64,000 bases of DNA from Bacteroidota bacterium. Its GTDB lineage: Bacteria; Bacteroidota; Bacteroidia; Sphingobacteriales; Sphingobacteriaceae. Made by a program: the position numbers and the translations under genes. The DNA is taken from positions 1 through 64,000 of the forward strand of contig JAMFRP010000042.1 of assembly GCA_026224775.1 (NCBI GenBank). Reading direction: 5' to 3'. Shown piece after piece: positions 25,242 through 33,225 of this stretch. Numbering within the stretch: the stretch's first letter is position 1; the number at the start of each line of letters is the position of its first letter. A model generated the notes under the pieces. That model saw nothing but the letters and a program-made list of their open reading frames with translations. It ran no database searches and had not been told where the DNA came from.

Positions 25242-25327
25242 CGTCATTGCGAGCGAAGTGCGGCAATCCCCTACTTACAGAGCGGGTCTGCATAGCTTGG
25301 GATTGCCGCACTTCGCTCGCAATGGCG
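25242..25327. repeat. CGTCATTGCGAGCGAAGTG inverted element (family F2), copy 3
   Basis: In the 316-bp gap between hemA and hemCD. The ends CGTCATTGCGAGCGAAGTGC and their inverse are followed by a spacer related to that of copy 2 (CTGCATAGCTTGGGATTG). The rest of this gap shows no gene. Confidence 0.9.
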
Positions 25328-25443
25328 ATAGTTTTATAATTTGCAAACAACATATAAGGAAAATCAAAAATGAATTTCTAAATGCAAGTTACGAAGGAAA
25401 TTTTGTTTTGATGCTGACAGTGTTTTGTCAGTAGGAGGAGATT

Positions 25444-26667
25444 TTAGCTATTGATCAATATATCTTTTGCCATGATCATGGGCACGCTGATATATTTTTT
25501 CTCCATGTAGTTGATCACTTTTTCCAGGATCTCGCGAGATTGCTCATCCATGCCTTGTACTTCATCAACAAACACGGTATTCATAGCCATGTTGCGAATT
25601 TCTTTGATCTTTTCAGGCACCTGGCGCATGGCTAATTCAATACGGCGTTGTTTTAACATGGTTATAAACTCCGTAATATTTTGCTCGATGATCACTTCGG
25701 CGTGTACCAGTTCTTCGTAACGTTCCTGTAGGTTCTTTTTGGCAACCTCGTTTAGTGAATGTACCTCGATAAAATTTACCGGGAATTGCGCTAAAACTTC
25801 CGGCGCGGTATCGTTTGGTACGGCAAGGTCAACTATTGTTTTCTTGTCAGTTTCGCCGTTAAGTAGTATGCTGTATATTTCAGGGGTGATGATGGGCTCT
25901 GTAGCTGATGTACAGGTGATAATCGCATCAAAACCTTTATGGTAATTTTTCAGATCCTCCAGTTCAAAAGCCTCACCATTCAAGTCAGCCGCTAATTGCT
26001 TCGCTTTGGATATGGTACGGTTAAACACTGAGAAGTTTGAAAATTTATGTTTTTGAAGATATTTAGAGATATTAAAATTGGTTTCGCCTGCGCCGATGAT
26101 CAGGACACGGGCATTGGTACACAATTTAAGATCGCGCAGTTTGCGGTAAGCAAGTGATACAACCGAAATAGGATTTTTAGAGATATTGGTATCAGTATAA
26201 ACCTCCTTGGCTGTTTTTACCACACAGTTCATCACCATACGTAAAAAATCGCCGGTCAGACCAGCCTCGCGGCAGCAATCATAAGCCTTACGTAATTGTG
26301 GCAGGATTTCTTTTTCACCAACGATCAAACTTTCTAAAGAGCATGAGATACGCAGCAGATGGTTTAAGGCTTCCTGATCTTCATAAATAGAAGCGCCTTT
26401 TAAGAATACGCCCATGTAATGGTCGCAAACGCCAATATTTAATGAATCAATAAAACGTTCGGTGTAAGCCGCGTCAACAACCTGGTCGGTAACAATAACA
26501 AATTCAACACGGTTACAGGTCGCCAAATAAAAGATCTCGGAAATTTGAAATTGTTCTTTTACCTGGCGAAGCTTAACGGTAAGATCTTCCTGGCAAATCA
26601 CCAATCTTCCCAATTCCTTCAGCTCGATCTGTTTGTGTGTAAAAGCGATTACCTTTAAGTACTTCAA
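25444..26667 (-). CDS. hemA: glutamyl-tRNA reductase
   Basis: A 407-residue enzyme reducing glutamyl-tRNA to glutamate-1-semialdehyde, the first step of the C5 heme pathway. The catalytic Cys51 is in FYLATCNRVEF. SLIVGEKEILPQLRKAYDCC and the NADPH Rossmann motif VLIIGAGETNFNISKYL follow, and the C-terminal dimerisation helix region is present. Length is normal. It is the first gene of the - strand heme cluster, so the cluster promoter should lie in 26668-26828. Confidence 0.96.
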   Translation of the reverse strand: MKYLKVIAFTHKQIELKELGRLVICQEDLTVKLRQVKEQFQISEIFYLATCNRVEFVIVTDQVVDAAYTERFIDSLNIGVCDHYMGVFLKGASIYEDQEALNHLLRISCSLESLIVGEKEILPQLRKAYDCCREAGLTGDFLRMVMNCVVKTAKEVYTDTNISKNPISVVSLAYRKLRDLKLCTNARVLIIGAGETNFNISKYLQKHKFSNFSVFNRTISKAKQLAADLNGEAFELEDLKNYHKGFDAIITCTSATEPIITPEIYSILLNGETDKKTIVDLAVPNDTAPEVLAQFPVNFIEVHSLNEVAKKNLQERYEELVHAEVIIEQNITEFITMLKQRRIELAMRQVPEKIKEIRNMAMNTVFVDEVQGMDEQSREILEKVINYMEKKYISVPMIMAKDILINS

Positions 26668-26828
26668 AGCAGTATTTTAAATTTGACCCAACAAAAATAA
26701 CAGGATAAACAGGATTCAATGTCAACACTTTGTCAAACACGAGTATTTAGAACGGTTATAAATTGAGTTCAAAAGGCACTAAAACACAGTCAATTAAACC
26801 TAGACGAAACTTTATTCGTACATAAAAT

Positions 26829-27200
26829 ATGTCAACACTAAAAAAAATCAGCTTAGCGCTGCTAATTATCGGTTACGTAGCCGCAGGTATAAATCATTTC
26901 AGGATACCGCAATTTTACATCGGCATTATACCAGCTTACCTGCCCTTCCCGAATATTTTAAATACCTTAGCAGGGGTGCTTGAGATAGCTTGTGGTCTGG
27001 GCCTTATTTTTAGATCGACCCGCAAATTTGCCGCATGGGGAATTGTGTTATTGCTGATCGCTTTTATACCGGTACATACCGCAATGCTGCCGGGCCATAC
27101 GCAAATAGGCGCAACGCATGTACAACCGGTTTTGGCATGGGCGAGGTTGTTTTTTCAGCCGGTACTGATTGTATGGGCATGGTGGTATACGAGGGATTGA
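26829..27200 (+). CDS. DoxX-family membrane protein
   Basis: A 123-residue protein with four predicted membrane helices. It has the DoxX pattern (LLIIGYVAAGINHFRIPQFYIGIIPAYLPFP, then LAGVLEIACGLGLIF and a C-terminal LARLFFQPVLIVWAWWY). The biochemical role of this small subfamily is not established. It diverges from hemA and is followed 13 nt later by the next gene. Confidence 0.78.
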   Translation: MSTLKKISLALLIIGYVAAGINHFRIPQFYIGIIPAYLPFPNILNTLAGVLEIACGLGLIFRSTRKFAAWGIVLLLIAFIPVHTAMLPGHTQIGATHVQPVLAWARLFFQPVLIVWAWWYTRD

Positions 27201-27212
27201 TAAGTAACTAAT

Positions 27213-27950
27213 ATGAAAAGAGTATATACTTTATTGGTTTGTGTTTTATTGCTGCCTAAATTGGTGCGGGCGCAGTATTATATTGAGCTTAATACGGAGA
27301 ATACTTTTCATTATGGAAATTCTTATTTAATTGATATACCTCTAAAACAAGCCCGGGGAAATTTGCTTATAAAGGATTCGGTTGGGGTGATTCCGCTTGT
27401 AGCCTATTCTAAACTATTACATGAAATAGATAACTTAACCTTTGTAAATAGATATAGTTTAAGCTCTATATCTATTATAAAACCACTAAAAAACAAAACG
27501 CCTGAATATGTTATCAAATATTACCCTGAAGGAGAGATTGACTCTTTAAATAGTGTTGATAATAAGTTAGCACAATACAAGCCACTTTTAAATTGGACGA
27601 ATTGGACAAACGAGTTAAAAGTAGATTCCGTTTTAATTTATTATTCTGAATTCTATGGTTCGCATTGTTGCCCCCCAGATACCAGATATGCTAACAAAAT
27701 TACACTGACAGATTTTATTAGTGAATTTGAAAAAAAACATCAAGTAAAAATTGGTGAATTATTCAGTATTGTAATGGGATACGAAGGTGAACACATTGTA
27801 CATCTCACGCTTTCAGGTTTGACACCCGCACAGAAAATACAGTTTATAGATGAAAGGGCTAATTCATTACTTTCAAGTCGAAAAGAATTAAATCAACCTA
27901 CAATTTATACTCCTTATTGGATTCCGATAAGCGGTCTAAAACATAGATAG
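27213..27950 (+). CDS. secreted protein of unknown function
   Basis: A 245-residue protein with a signal peptide (MKRVYTLLVCVLLLPKLVRAQ). No family was recognised. A Cys pair occurs in YGSHCCPPDTRY, near the middle. The C-terminal part IGELFSIVMGYEGEHIVHLTLSG looks structured. It lies between the DoxX gene and the hydrolase on the same strand and is more AT-rich by eye than its neighbours. Confidence 0.55.
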   Translation: MKRVYTLLVCVLLLPKLVRAQYYIELNTENTFHYGNSYLIDIPLKQARGNLLIKDSVGVIPLVAYSKLLHEIDNLTFVNRYSLSSISIIKPLKNKTPEYVIKYYPEGEIDSLNSVDNKLAQYKPLLNWTNWTNELKVDSVLIYYSEFYGSHCCPPDTRYANKITLTDFISEFEKKHQVKIGELFSIVMGYEGEHIVHLTLSGLTPAQKIQFIDERANSLLSSRKELNQPTIYTPYWIPISGLKHR

Positions 27951-27974
27951 AATAATAAGAATCAATCATTACTA

Positions 27975-28805
27975 ATGATAAAAAAAGAAAACTACAACAT
28001 ACCCGGCGTTAAAGGCCGTGGCATGTTAATGGATATAACCTACGATGATGCCATCAGGAATGCACCATTGGTGATTTTTGTACATGGCTTTAAAGGCTTT
28101 AAGGATTGGGGTACCCATAACATGGTAGCTGACTATTTCGCGAGGAGTGGCTTCCGGTACTTAAAGTTCAACTTTTCGCATAACGGCACTACTGCAGATA
28201 AGCCGATTGATTTTGCTGATCTGATCGCTTTTAGCGAAAACACGTTTTCGATGGAGTTGGAGGAGCTGAATGATGTGATTGACTTTGTGTGTAATGGCTC
28301 ATCAATGCCTCGGGTAACGGGTGTTTATCTGATAGGGCATAGCATGGGTGGTGGCATCAGCATTTTGCAAACCGCGGGTGATAACCGGGTTAAAAAGTTG
28401 GTTACCATGGCTTCGCTTGCCAGCTTTGCCAATTTATGGACAAAAGAAGCGGAAGAACAATGGAGGTTATCCGGCATTATGTATATGCCCAACTCGCGTA
28501 CCGGGCAGGACATGCCGTTAAAGGTTTCTATTTTGGATGATTGGATGAATAGCCCCGCCAAGCTTGATATTTTAGAGAAAGCCACCCACATAAAACAGCC
28601 CTGGCTAATTGTGCATGGTGATGAAGACCCTACGGTTCCGTTAGCTCACGCGAAGCAATTAAAAAAAGCAGATAAACAGGCAGAGCTTGTAATTATAAAG
28701 GGCGGAGACCATACCTTTGGCGCATCGCACCCCTATGCGAAGGATAGTTTACCCAAGGACTTATTGGAGTTTTGTGATCTGTCGATAGAATTTTTCAAAA
28801 AATAA
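27975..28805 (+). CDS. alpha/beta hydrolase
   Basis: A 276-residue serine hydrolase fold. The oxyanion region is VIFVHGFKGFKDWGTHN, the nucleophile elbow is LIGHSMGGG, the acidic residue lies in VHGDEDPTVPL, and the catalytic His in GGDHTFGA. It resembles dienelactone hydrolase/prolyl oligopeptidase-like esterases without a lid domain. No signal peptide, so it is cytoplasmic. The substrate is unknown. It is 24 nt downstream of the secreted protein gene. Confidence 0.83.
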   Translation: MIKKENYNIPGVKGRGMLMDITYDDAIRNAPLVIFVHGFKGFKDWGTHNMVADYFARSGFRYLKFNFSHNGTTADKPIDFADLIAFSENTFSMELEELNDVIDFVCNGSSMPRVTGVYLIGHSMGGGISILQTAGDNRVKKLVTMASLASFANLWTKEAEEQWRLSGIMYMPNSRTGQDMPLKVSILDDWMNSPAKLDILEKATHIKQPWLIVHGDEDPTVPLAHAKQLKKADKQAELVIIKGGDHTFGASHPYAKDSLPKDLLEFCDLSIEFFKK

Positions 28806-28857
28806 TACCCCTGAGTTTAAATCCACGGCTATGCCGGGCAATTGATTAATAATATTT

Positions 28858-29853
28858 ATGAGTTTAAGCGGGTCAACTAAAAAAGGTAAAAAGTATCAGA
28901 ATACTATACCAACAGATGAAGCGGGTTTTGGTAAAATGATACCCATACTAAAAGAGTATATTAATAACAAAGCCGAAAATATACCTAAAAAACAATTAGG
29001 GCCATTTAAAACGGATGTAAGCATTTACCAAACACCGCCCGAAAGCGGTTTAAGGATAACCTGGGTTGGCCACTCCAGCTTGTTGATTGAAATTGACGGC
29101 AAGCGTATTTTAACCGATCCGGTTTGGAGCGACAGGGTATCGTTCTCCCAATCATTTGGGCCGAAGCGTTTTTTTCAACCGCCAATCGCATTGGATGATT
29201 TGCCACCTTTGGACGCGGTGATTGTGTCGCACGATCATTATGATCATTTGGATAAGAACACGATCAAATATTTCGCGGGTAAAAGCATTCCCTTTTATTG
29301 CTCACTGGGCGTTGGGCAATATTTGCAAAGCTGGGGCATATTAGAGAATTATATCTTCCAACTGGATTGGGGCGATAGCGCTATGATAGACCATGATGTA
29401 GTGTTGACAGCCGCACCTGCAAGGCATTTTTCGGGTAGAGGAATCCTGCATCGTAATGAAACACTTTGGTCGTCATTCGTTATCAAAGGACCAAAACATA
29501 ATATTTTCTTTGGTGCTGATTCAGGATATTCTCCTGATTTTAAAGAAATCGGTGATGTTTACGGTCCATTCGATCTGGCGATGTTGGAGATTGGTGCCTA
29601 TGGCAAATACTGGCCGGATATTCACATGGGCCCCGATAATGCGAGCAATGCCAATATCGGACTAAAAGGAAAACTAATGATGCCTTTGCATTGGGGGACA
29701 TTCAGCCTTGCACCACATGCCTGGTTTGAACCGGTTGAACGTTTAGTGCAGTATGGTAAGGATAAAAATATTAAGTTATTTATACCTAAGCCTGGTGAGC
29801 CAACCGAGGTTAAGGAATACAATTCTGATTGGTGGAAGGTGTATTTGAGTTAG
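28858..29853 (+). CDS. metallo-beta-lactamase fold hydrolase (UlaG/NAPE-PLD-like)
   Basis: A 331-residue MBL-fold protein. The metal motif VSHDHYDHLD is followed by PARHFSGRG, FFGADSGYSPDF and MPLHWGTFSLAPHAWFEP. GHSSLLIEIDGKRILTDPVW and FFQPPIALDDLPPLDAVIVS are typical of the family containing NAPE-hydrolysing phospholipase D and L-ascorbate-6-phosphate lactonase. The N-terminal extension (about 50 residues) has no signal peptide. The natural substrate is unknown. Confidence 0.83.
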   Translation: MSLSGSTKKGKKYQNTIPTDEAGFGKMIPILKEYINNKAENIPKKQLGPFKTDVSIYQTPPESGLRITWVGHSSLLIEIDGKRILTDPVWSDRVSFSQSFGPKRFFQPPIALDDLPPLDAVIVSHDHYDHLDKNTIKYFAGKSIPFYCSLGVGQYLQSWGILENYIFQLDWGDSAMIDHDVVLTAAPARHFSGRGILHRNETLWSSFVIKGPKHNIFFGADSGYSPDFKEIGDVYGPFDLAMLEIGAYGKYWPDIHMGPDNASNANIGLKGKLMMPLHWGTFSLAPHAWFEPVERLVQYGKDKNIKLFIPKPGEPTEVKEYNSDWWKVYLS

Positions 29854-29862
29854 GCGGAAGAG

Positions 29863-29933
29863 TGTCATGCTGCGTAGTCGAAGCATGTGCGTAAAGGCCT
29901 GCCCGCACGCTTCAACTACGCTCCTGCATGACA
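29863..29933. repeat. TGTCATGC-GTAGTCGAAGC inverted element (family F3), copy 1
   Basis: Between the convergent MBL hydrolase and ispG genes. The ends TGTCATGC/GCATGACA enclose CGTAGTCGAAGCATGTGCG and its imperfect inverse, with a spacer AAAGGCCTGCC. A cleaner copy in the opposite orientation is at 58718-58779. Confidence 0.88.
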
Positions 29934-29947
29934 GCCTCTTTAGCCTA

Positions 29948-31966
29948 TTATTCTATCTCAATCCAATTACCATCTTCCCTGATAATACCGATCAATTCAT
30001 CAAGCGCATTGTCACTTGTAATATTTTTCTTTACAGCTTCCTTACCTCGATATAAAGTAACCTTGCCGGGGCCAGAGCCTACGTAGCCATAATCAGCATC
30101 GGCCATTTCGCCGGGGCCATTTACGATGCAGCCCATGATACCAATTTTTAAACCTTTCAGGTGGCTTGTTCTGCTGCGGATCATTTGGGTAGTTTCCATC
30201 AGATCGAACAATGTACGGCCACAGCTTGGACAGGAGATATATTCAGTTTTGGATATGCGCGAACGGGTAGCCTGTAATATGCCGAATGCAGTAGAGGTAA
30301 TAATATTTGCCGGTAGTTGTTGTGCATCTATCCAAATACCATCACCAAAACCATCAACCAATAAAGCACCAAGATCAGTTGCGGCGTAGAGTTGGAGAAG
30401 AGTAGCAGCCCCCTCTAAATCTCCCCCGGTAGAGGAGACTTTTTTGGCTTCTTCGTTATTAAAAGAATAGTCTCTCTTTATTATAACCGGAACATCCAAA
30501 CCCAACTCTTCCATTTTGAAGAAGAATGAGCGTTGATCGGTCATGCCATTTAGGGCATCAGTTTCCAGTATAAAAACCAGGGTGTTGTTTAATGGCAACA
30601 GTCCGAATACTTCGGTATTAATGTCGGCTGGTTTTAACCTTACCAGATTTAATGCTGATGAACGGTCGGCGTCGCCAATATATTCTTGTAATGTAAATAC
30701 GGGATGGCAAAGCGTTTTATTGGCAAGTTTTAGCCATGTATTGTAATTGTAAAGCTGTTTAAGGTTACCGGGCAAGGTGAAAGATGGCAACTCATCTGCC
30801 AAATAAACAAAATCAACCGACTGCTCTGCCATATTATATTTATCCAGCAATGGCGAATACATGTAACCTGCATCATTCAATACAGATGGATCTTTCAGAT
30901 TAGCTTTCGACAAATCGATCACTACCCTTGGTACCATATGCCCGCCGATGAATGCGTTGGCCTCGTAGGTTTCGCGTTTTTTATAGATATAAGGGCTATG
31001 AGCCCCCTCTAAATCTCCCCCGGTTGGGGAGACTTCTATTTTGTTTGACTTTCGACTTCTTTCAACGTACCTGTTTACCAATGCAATCGCTACCGGTGCT
31101 TCGGCTTCGGGTTCTTCGGTTAGGGAAACGCGGACGGTATCGCCCAGACCATCTTCTAATAAAGTACCTATACCAACTGCAGATTTTATGCGGCCGTCTT
31201 CGCCGTCGCCGGCTTCGGTTACGCCTAAGTGCAGCGGGTAGTTCATACCTTCGGCTACCATCGTTTCTACCAGTAATCGATAAGCCTGCACCATTACCTG
31301 CGGGTTGCTGGATTTCATGGAGATCACCAGATTATAGTAATTCAGCGCCTCGCACATCCGCATAAATTCCATGGCAGATTCCACCATGCCTTGCGGGGTA
31401 TCGCCGTAGCGGCTCATAATCCTGTCGGACAGTGAACCATGGTTGGTACCGATACGCATGGCAGTACCGTATTCCTTACAAATCTTAACTAGTGGCGCAA
31501 ACTTTTTATTGATGCGTTCCAGTTCAGCCTGATATTCCAGATCGGTATAATCTATCTGATCGAATTTCTTTTTATCGGCGTAGTTGCCGGGATTCACACG
31601 TACTTTTTCAACTATACGGGCGGCAACTTCGGCGGCATTTGGGGTAAAATGTATGTCGGCAACCAACGGCGCGGTATAGCCACGCTGGCGTAATTGTTTT
31701 TTTATTTCTGCTAGATTCTGGGCTTCCTTAATGCTTGGCGCGGTGATACGCACATACTCGCAACCGGCTTCGATCATACGGATCGACTGCTCAACCGTAC
31801 CGATGGTGTCCATGGTATCGGTGGTGGTCATGCTTTGTATGCGGATGGGGTTGTTACCGCCCATAGGCACATCGCCAATGTAAACCTCACGGGTTACAAA
31901 ACGCGAATATTCAGTTAACGAATTACAATAACGGCCTTGCAGTAATTTAATGGCATCAGTACTCAT
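29948..31966 (-). CDS. ispG: 4-hydroxy-3-methylbut-2-enyl diphosphate synthase, long form with two repeat-derived insertions
   Basis: A 672-residue IspG/GcpE of the large three-domain type found in Bacteroidota, Chlamydiae and plants; it converts MEcPP to HMBPP in the MEP isoprenoid pathway. The N-terminal barrel has NNPIRIQSMTTTDTMDT and VADIHFTPNAAEVAARIVEK. The C-terminal [4Fe-4S] domain has cysteines in ISCPSCGRTLFDL and GIMGCIVNGPGE. Within the insert domain, the peptides VSPTGGDLEGA (residues about 312-322) and VSSTGGDLEGA (about 509-520) are encoded by two copies of an intergenic repeat. The frame stays open, so the protein is probably functional. Confidence 0.95.
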   Translation of the reverse strand: MSTDAIKLLQGRYCNSLTEYSRFVTREVYIGDVPMGGNNPIRIQSMTTTDTMDTIGTVEQSIRMIEAGCEYVRITAPSIKEAQNLAEIKKQLRQRGYTAPLVADIHFTPNAAEVAARIVEKVRVNPGNYADKKKFDQIDYTDLEYQAELERINKKFAPLVKICKEYGTAMRIGTNHGSLSDRIMSRYGDTPQGMVESAMEFMRMCEALNYYNLVISMKSSNPQVMVQAYRLLVETMVAEGMNYPLHLGVTEAGDGEDGRIKSAVGIGTLLEDGLGDTVRVSLTEEPEAEAPVAIALVNRYVERSRKSNKIEVSPTGGDLEGAHSPYIYKKRETYEANAFIGGHMVPRVVIDLSKANLKDPSVLNDAGYMYSPLLDKYNMAEQSVDFVYLADELPSFTLPGNLKQLYNYNTWLKLANKTLCHPVFTLQEYIGDADRSSALNLVRLKPADINTEVFGLLPLNNTLVFILETDALNGMTDQRSFFFKMEELGLDVPVIIKRDYSFNNEEAKKVSSTGGDLEGAATLLQLYAATDLGALLVDGFGDGIWIDAQQLPANIITSTAFGILQATRSRISKTEYISCPSCGRTLFDLMETTQMIRSRTSHLKGLKIGIMGCIVNGPGEMADADYGYVGSGPGKVTLYRGKEAVKKNITSDNALDELIGIIREDGNWIEIE
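30408..30441. repeat. 34-bp GC-rich repeat unit inside ispG, copy 1
   Basis: GCCCCCTCTAAATC followed by TCCCCCGGTAGAGGAGACTT. It is the same unit as 20906-20939 with one change. Read on the - strand in frame with ispG it encodes VSSTGGDLEGA. Confidence 0.92.
31002..31035. repeat. 34-bp GC-rich repeat unit inside ispG, copy 2
   Basis: Same unit and same orientation as 30408-30441, with CGGTTGGGGAGACTT at its end. Translated in the ispG frame it gives VSPTGGDLEGA, so both insertions use the same reading frame. Confidence 0.92.
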
Positions 31967-32108
31967 GCATGAAATTTATAATGCAAAAATACGAAATAGG
32001 TTTTATGGTTTGATATGGAATAGTTTAGTGCTTGTAAAGTTTAGGTTAAGAAACTCATTAAAAACAATTACGCTCTTAAATAATTTAATTTTTTATTAAA
32101 TTTGATTA

Positions 32109-32324
32109 ATGACAACTCAATTCATCACGAACGATAAAGGCGAAAGAACAGCTGTAATTATTCCTATTGCTGAATATGAAAACCTGGTGCATCAACACCA
32201 TGTAGATCTTGAGCTAACTGATGAATATAGAAACATGATTGATGATATGCTGCAACAGGAAGCATCTGGAAAAGCCAAATATGTAAGTTTGGATAGCATT
32301 AAAATCCGTTTTGCAGGTAAATGA
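32109..32324 (+). CDS. antitoxin of a ParE/RelE-type pair (Phd/YefM-like)
   Basis: A 71-residue acidic protein, MTTQFITNDKGERTAVIIPIAEYENL, which fits the short N-terminal DNA-binding region of Phd/YefM-like antitoxins, followed by an acidic toxin-binding helix (LTDEYRNMIDDMLQQEASG). Its stop overlaps the start of a RelE/ParE-like toxin frame by 4 nt (ATGA), the standard antitoxin-first layout. The toxin is frameshifted. Family assignment is from layout and general pattern, not from a clear motif. Confidence 0.7.
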   Translation: MTTQFITNDKGERTAVIIPIAEYENLVHQHHVDLELTDEYRNMIDDMLQQEASGKAKYVSLDSIKIRFAGK

Positions 32325-32598
32325 GTTTCGAACTTATTTTCAGGGTTGAAGCCGAAACATATTTAACCGATATTCAGGACTATTACAACAAAATATCTCC
32401 TAAGATTACCGATAACTTTTTAAAGAGCTTTTTGCCACACTGAATTATATCGAGAATGAACCACAATTATTCCAGGTAAGGTATCGAGGAATCAGGATTG
32501 CCCCAATGTATCAATTTCCTTACGGGATACATTATATTCAAAGGAATGATCAAGTAATAATCTTCAGAGTATTGCATACCAAAAGGTATTTTAAATAA
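32321..32598 (+). pseudogene. RelE/ParE-superfamily toxin, frameshifted
   Basis: The frame from ATG 32321 reads MSFELIFRVEAETYLTDIQD and continues to NFLKSFLPH, then stops at TGA. A second frame continues the same protein: FATLNYIENEPQLFQVRYRG, then IRIAPMYQFPYGIHYI and VIIFRVLHTKRYFK, with stop at 32596-32598. Joined, they give a typical ParE/RelE toxin of about 90 residues ending in the conserved basic VLHTKRY. One A missing in TTTTTAAAGAGCTTTTTG (near 32419-32436) would restore the frame. It may be a true inactivating deletion or a sequencing error in a homopolymer-rich stretch. Confidence 0.82.
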
Positions 32599-32600
32599 CA

Positions 32601-33224
32601 TCAAATCAACCTGTCCTTAATCACCAGCGTCCCCGCAACCACATCATGCAAGCATTGCTGCTTGGTATTAAAAAAACTATACAGGTATCCAATAAATAAA
32701 GTAAGCACTGATAAGATCTTCGCCAGGTTTCTTCCGATAGATTTTGCAATATCAATACGTTCTCCTTGCATATCGGTTACTTTTATTTTGAGTATCTGCT
32801 TGCCGTAAGTGCCTTGCTTAGCGGAGGCTTCCATTATAGCGTGATAGATAAAATTGACTATCGGAATTATGCCTAATACACTTGCCGCTATAATTATTTG
32901 TGTGGATTTTTCAGAAATGAACAGCAATGCTATCACCCCAAAAAATACAATTACCAGCGATACCATAAACCAATCCAGGGCCGAAGCCATCCAGCGCTGA
33001 TCGAAACCGGCAAAGTATTGGGGAGCGGGGTGTTGTTTACTAAAGCCAAGAAGCCCACGAAGTTCTTCAACTTCATGAGCTTCCTTGTAATCATCCATAG
33101 TGGCTAATCTTACAAAATCGGTCGGTTTGATTTTGCGTTGTTTTAATTCATCTATACTAAACGGGCCTTCGGGTTTACCGTTTATGACTAGCAGGTATTT
33201 GTTTACCGAAATATTATCCGGCAT
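32601..33224 (-). CDS. RDD-family membrane protein with N-terminal GYF_2 domain
   Basis: A 207-residue protein. Residues about 8-60 form a GYF_2-type domain (YLLVINGKPEGPFSIDELKQ, then FVRLATMDDYKEAHEV). After a linker, the RDD domain begins QRWMASALDWFMVSL, with membrane helices near 85-105, 112-135 and 165-190, and the family's GTYGKQILKIKVTD. The function is unknown. It is 1 nt downstream of the LiaF-like gene on the same strand, in an apparent envelope cluster. Confidence 0.8.
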   Translation of the reverse strand: MPDNISVNKYLLVINGKPEGPFSIDELKQRKIKPTDFVRLATMDDYKEAHEVEELRGLLGFSKQHPAPQYFAGFDQRWMASALDWFMVSLVIVFFGVIALLFISEKSTQIIIAASVLGIIPIVNFIYHAIMEASAKQGTYGKQILKIKVTDMQGERIDIAKSIGRNLAKILSVLTLFIGYLYSFFNTKQQCLHDVVAGTLVIKDRLI

Positions 33225-33225
33225 A

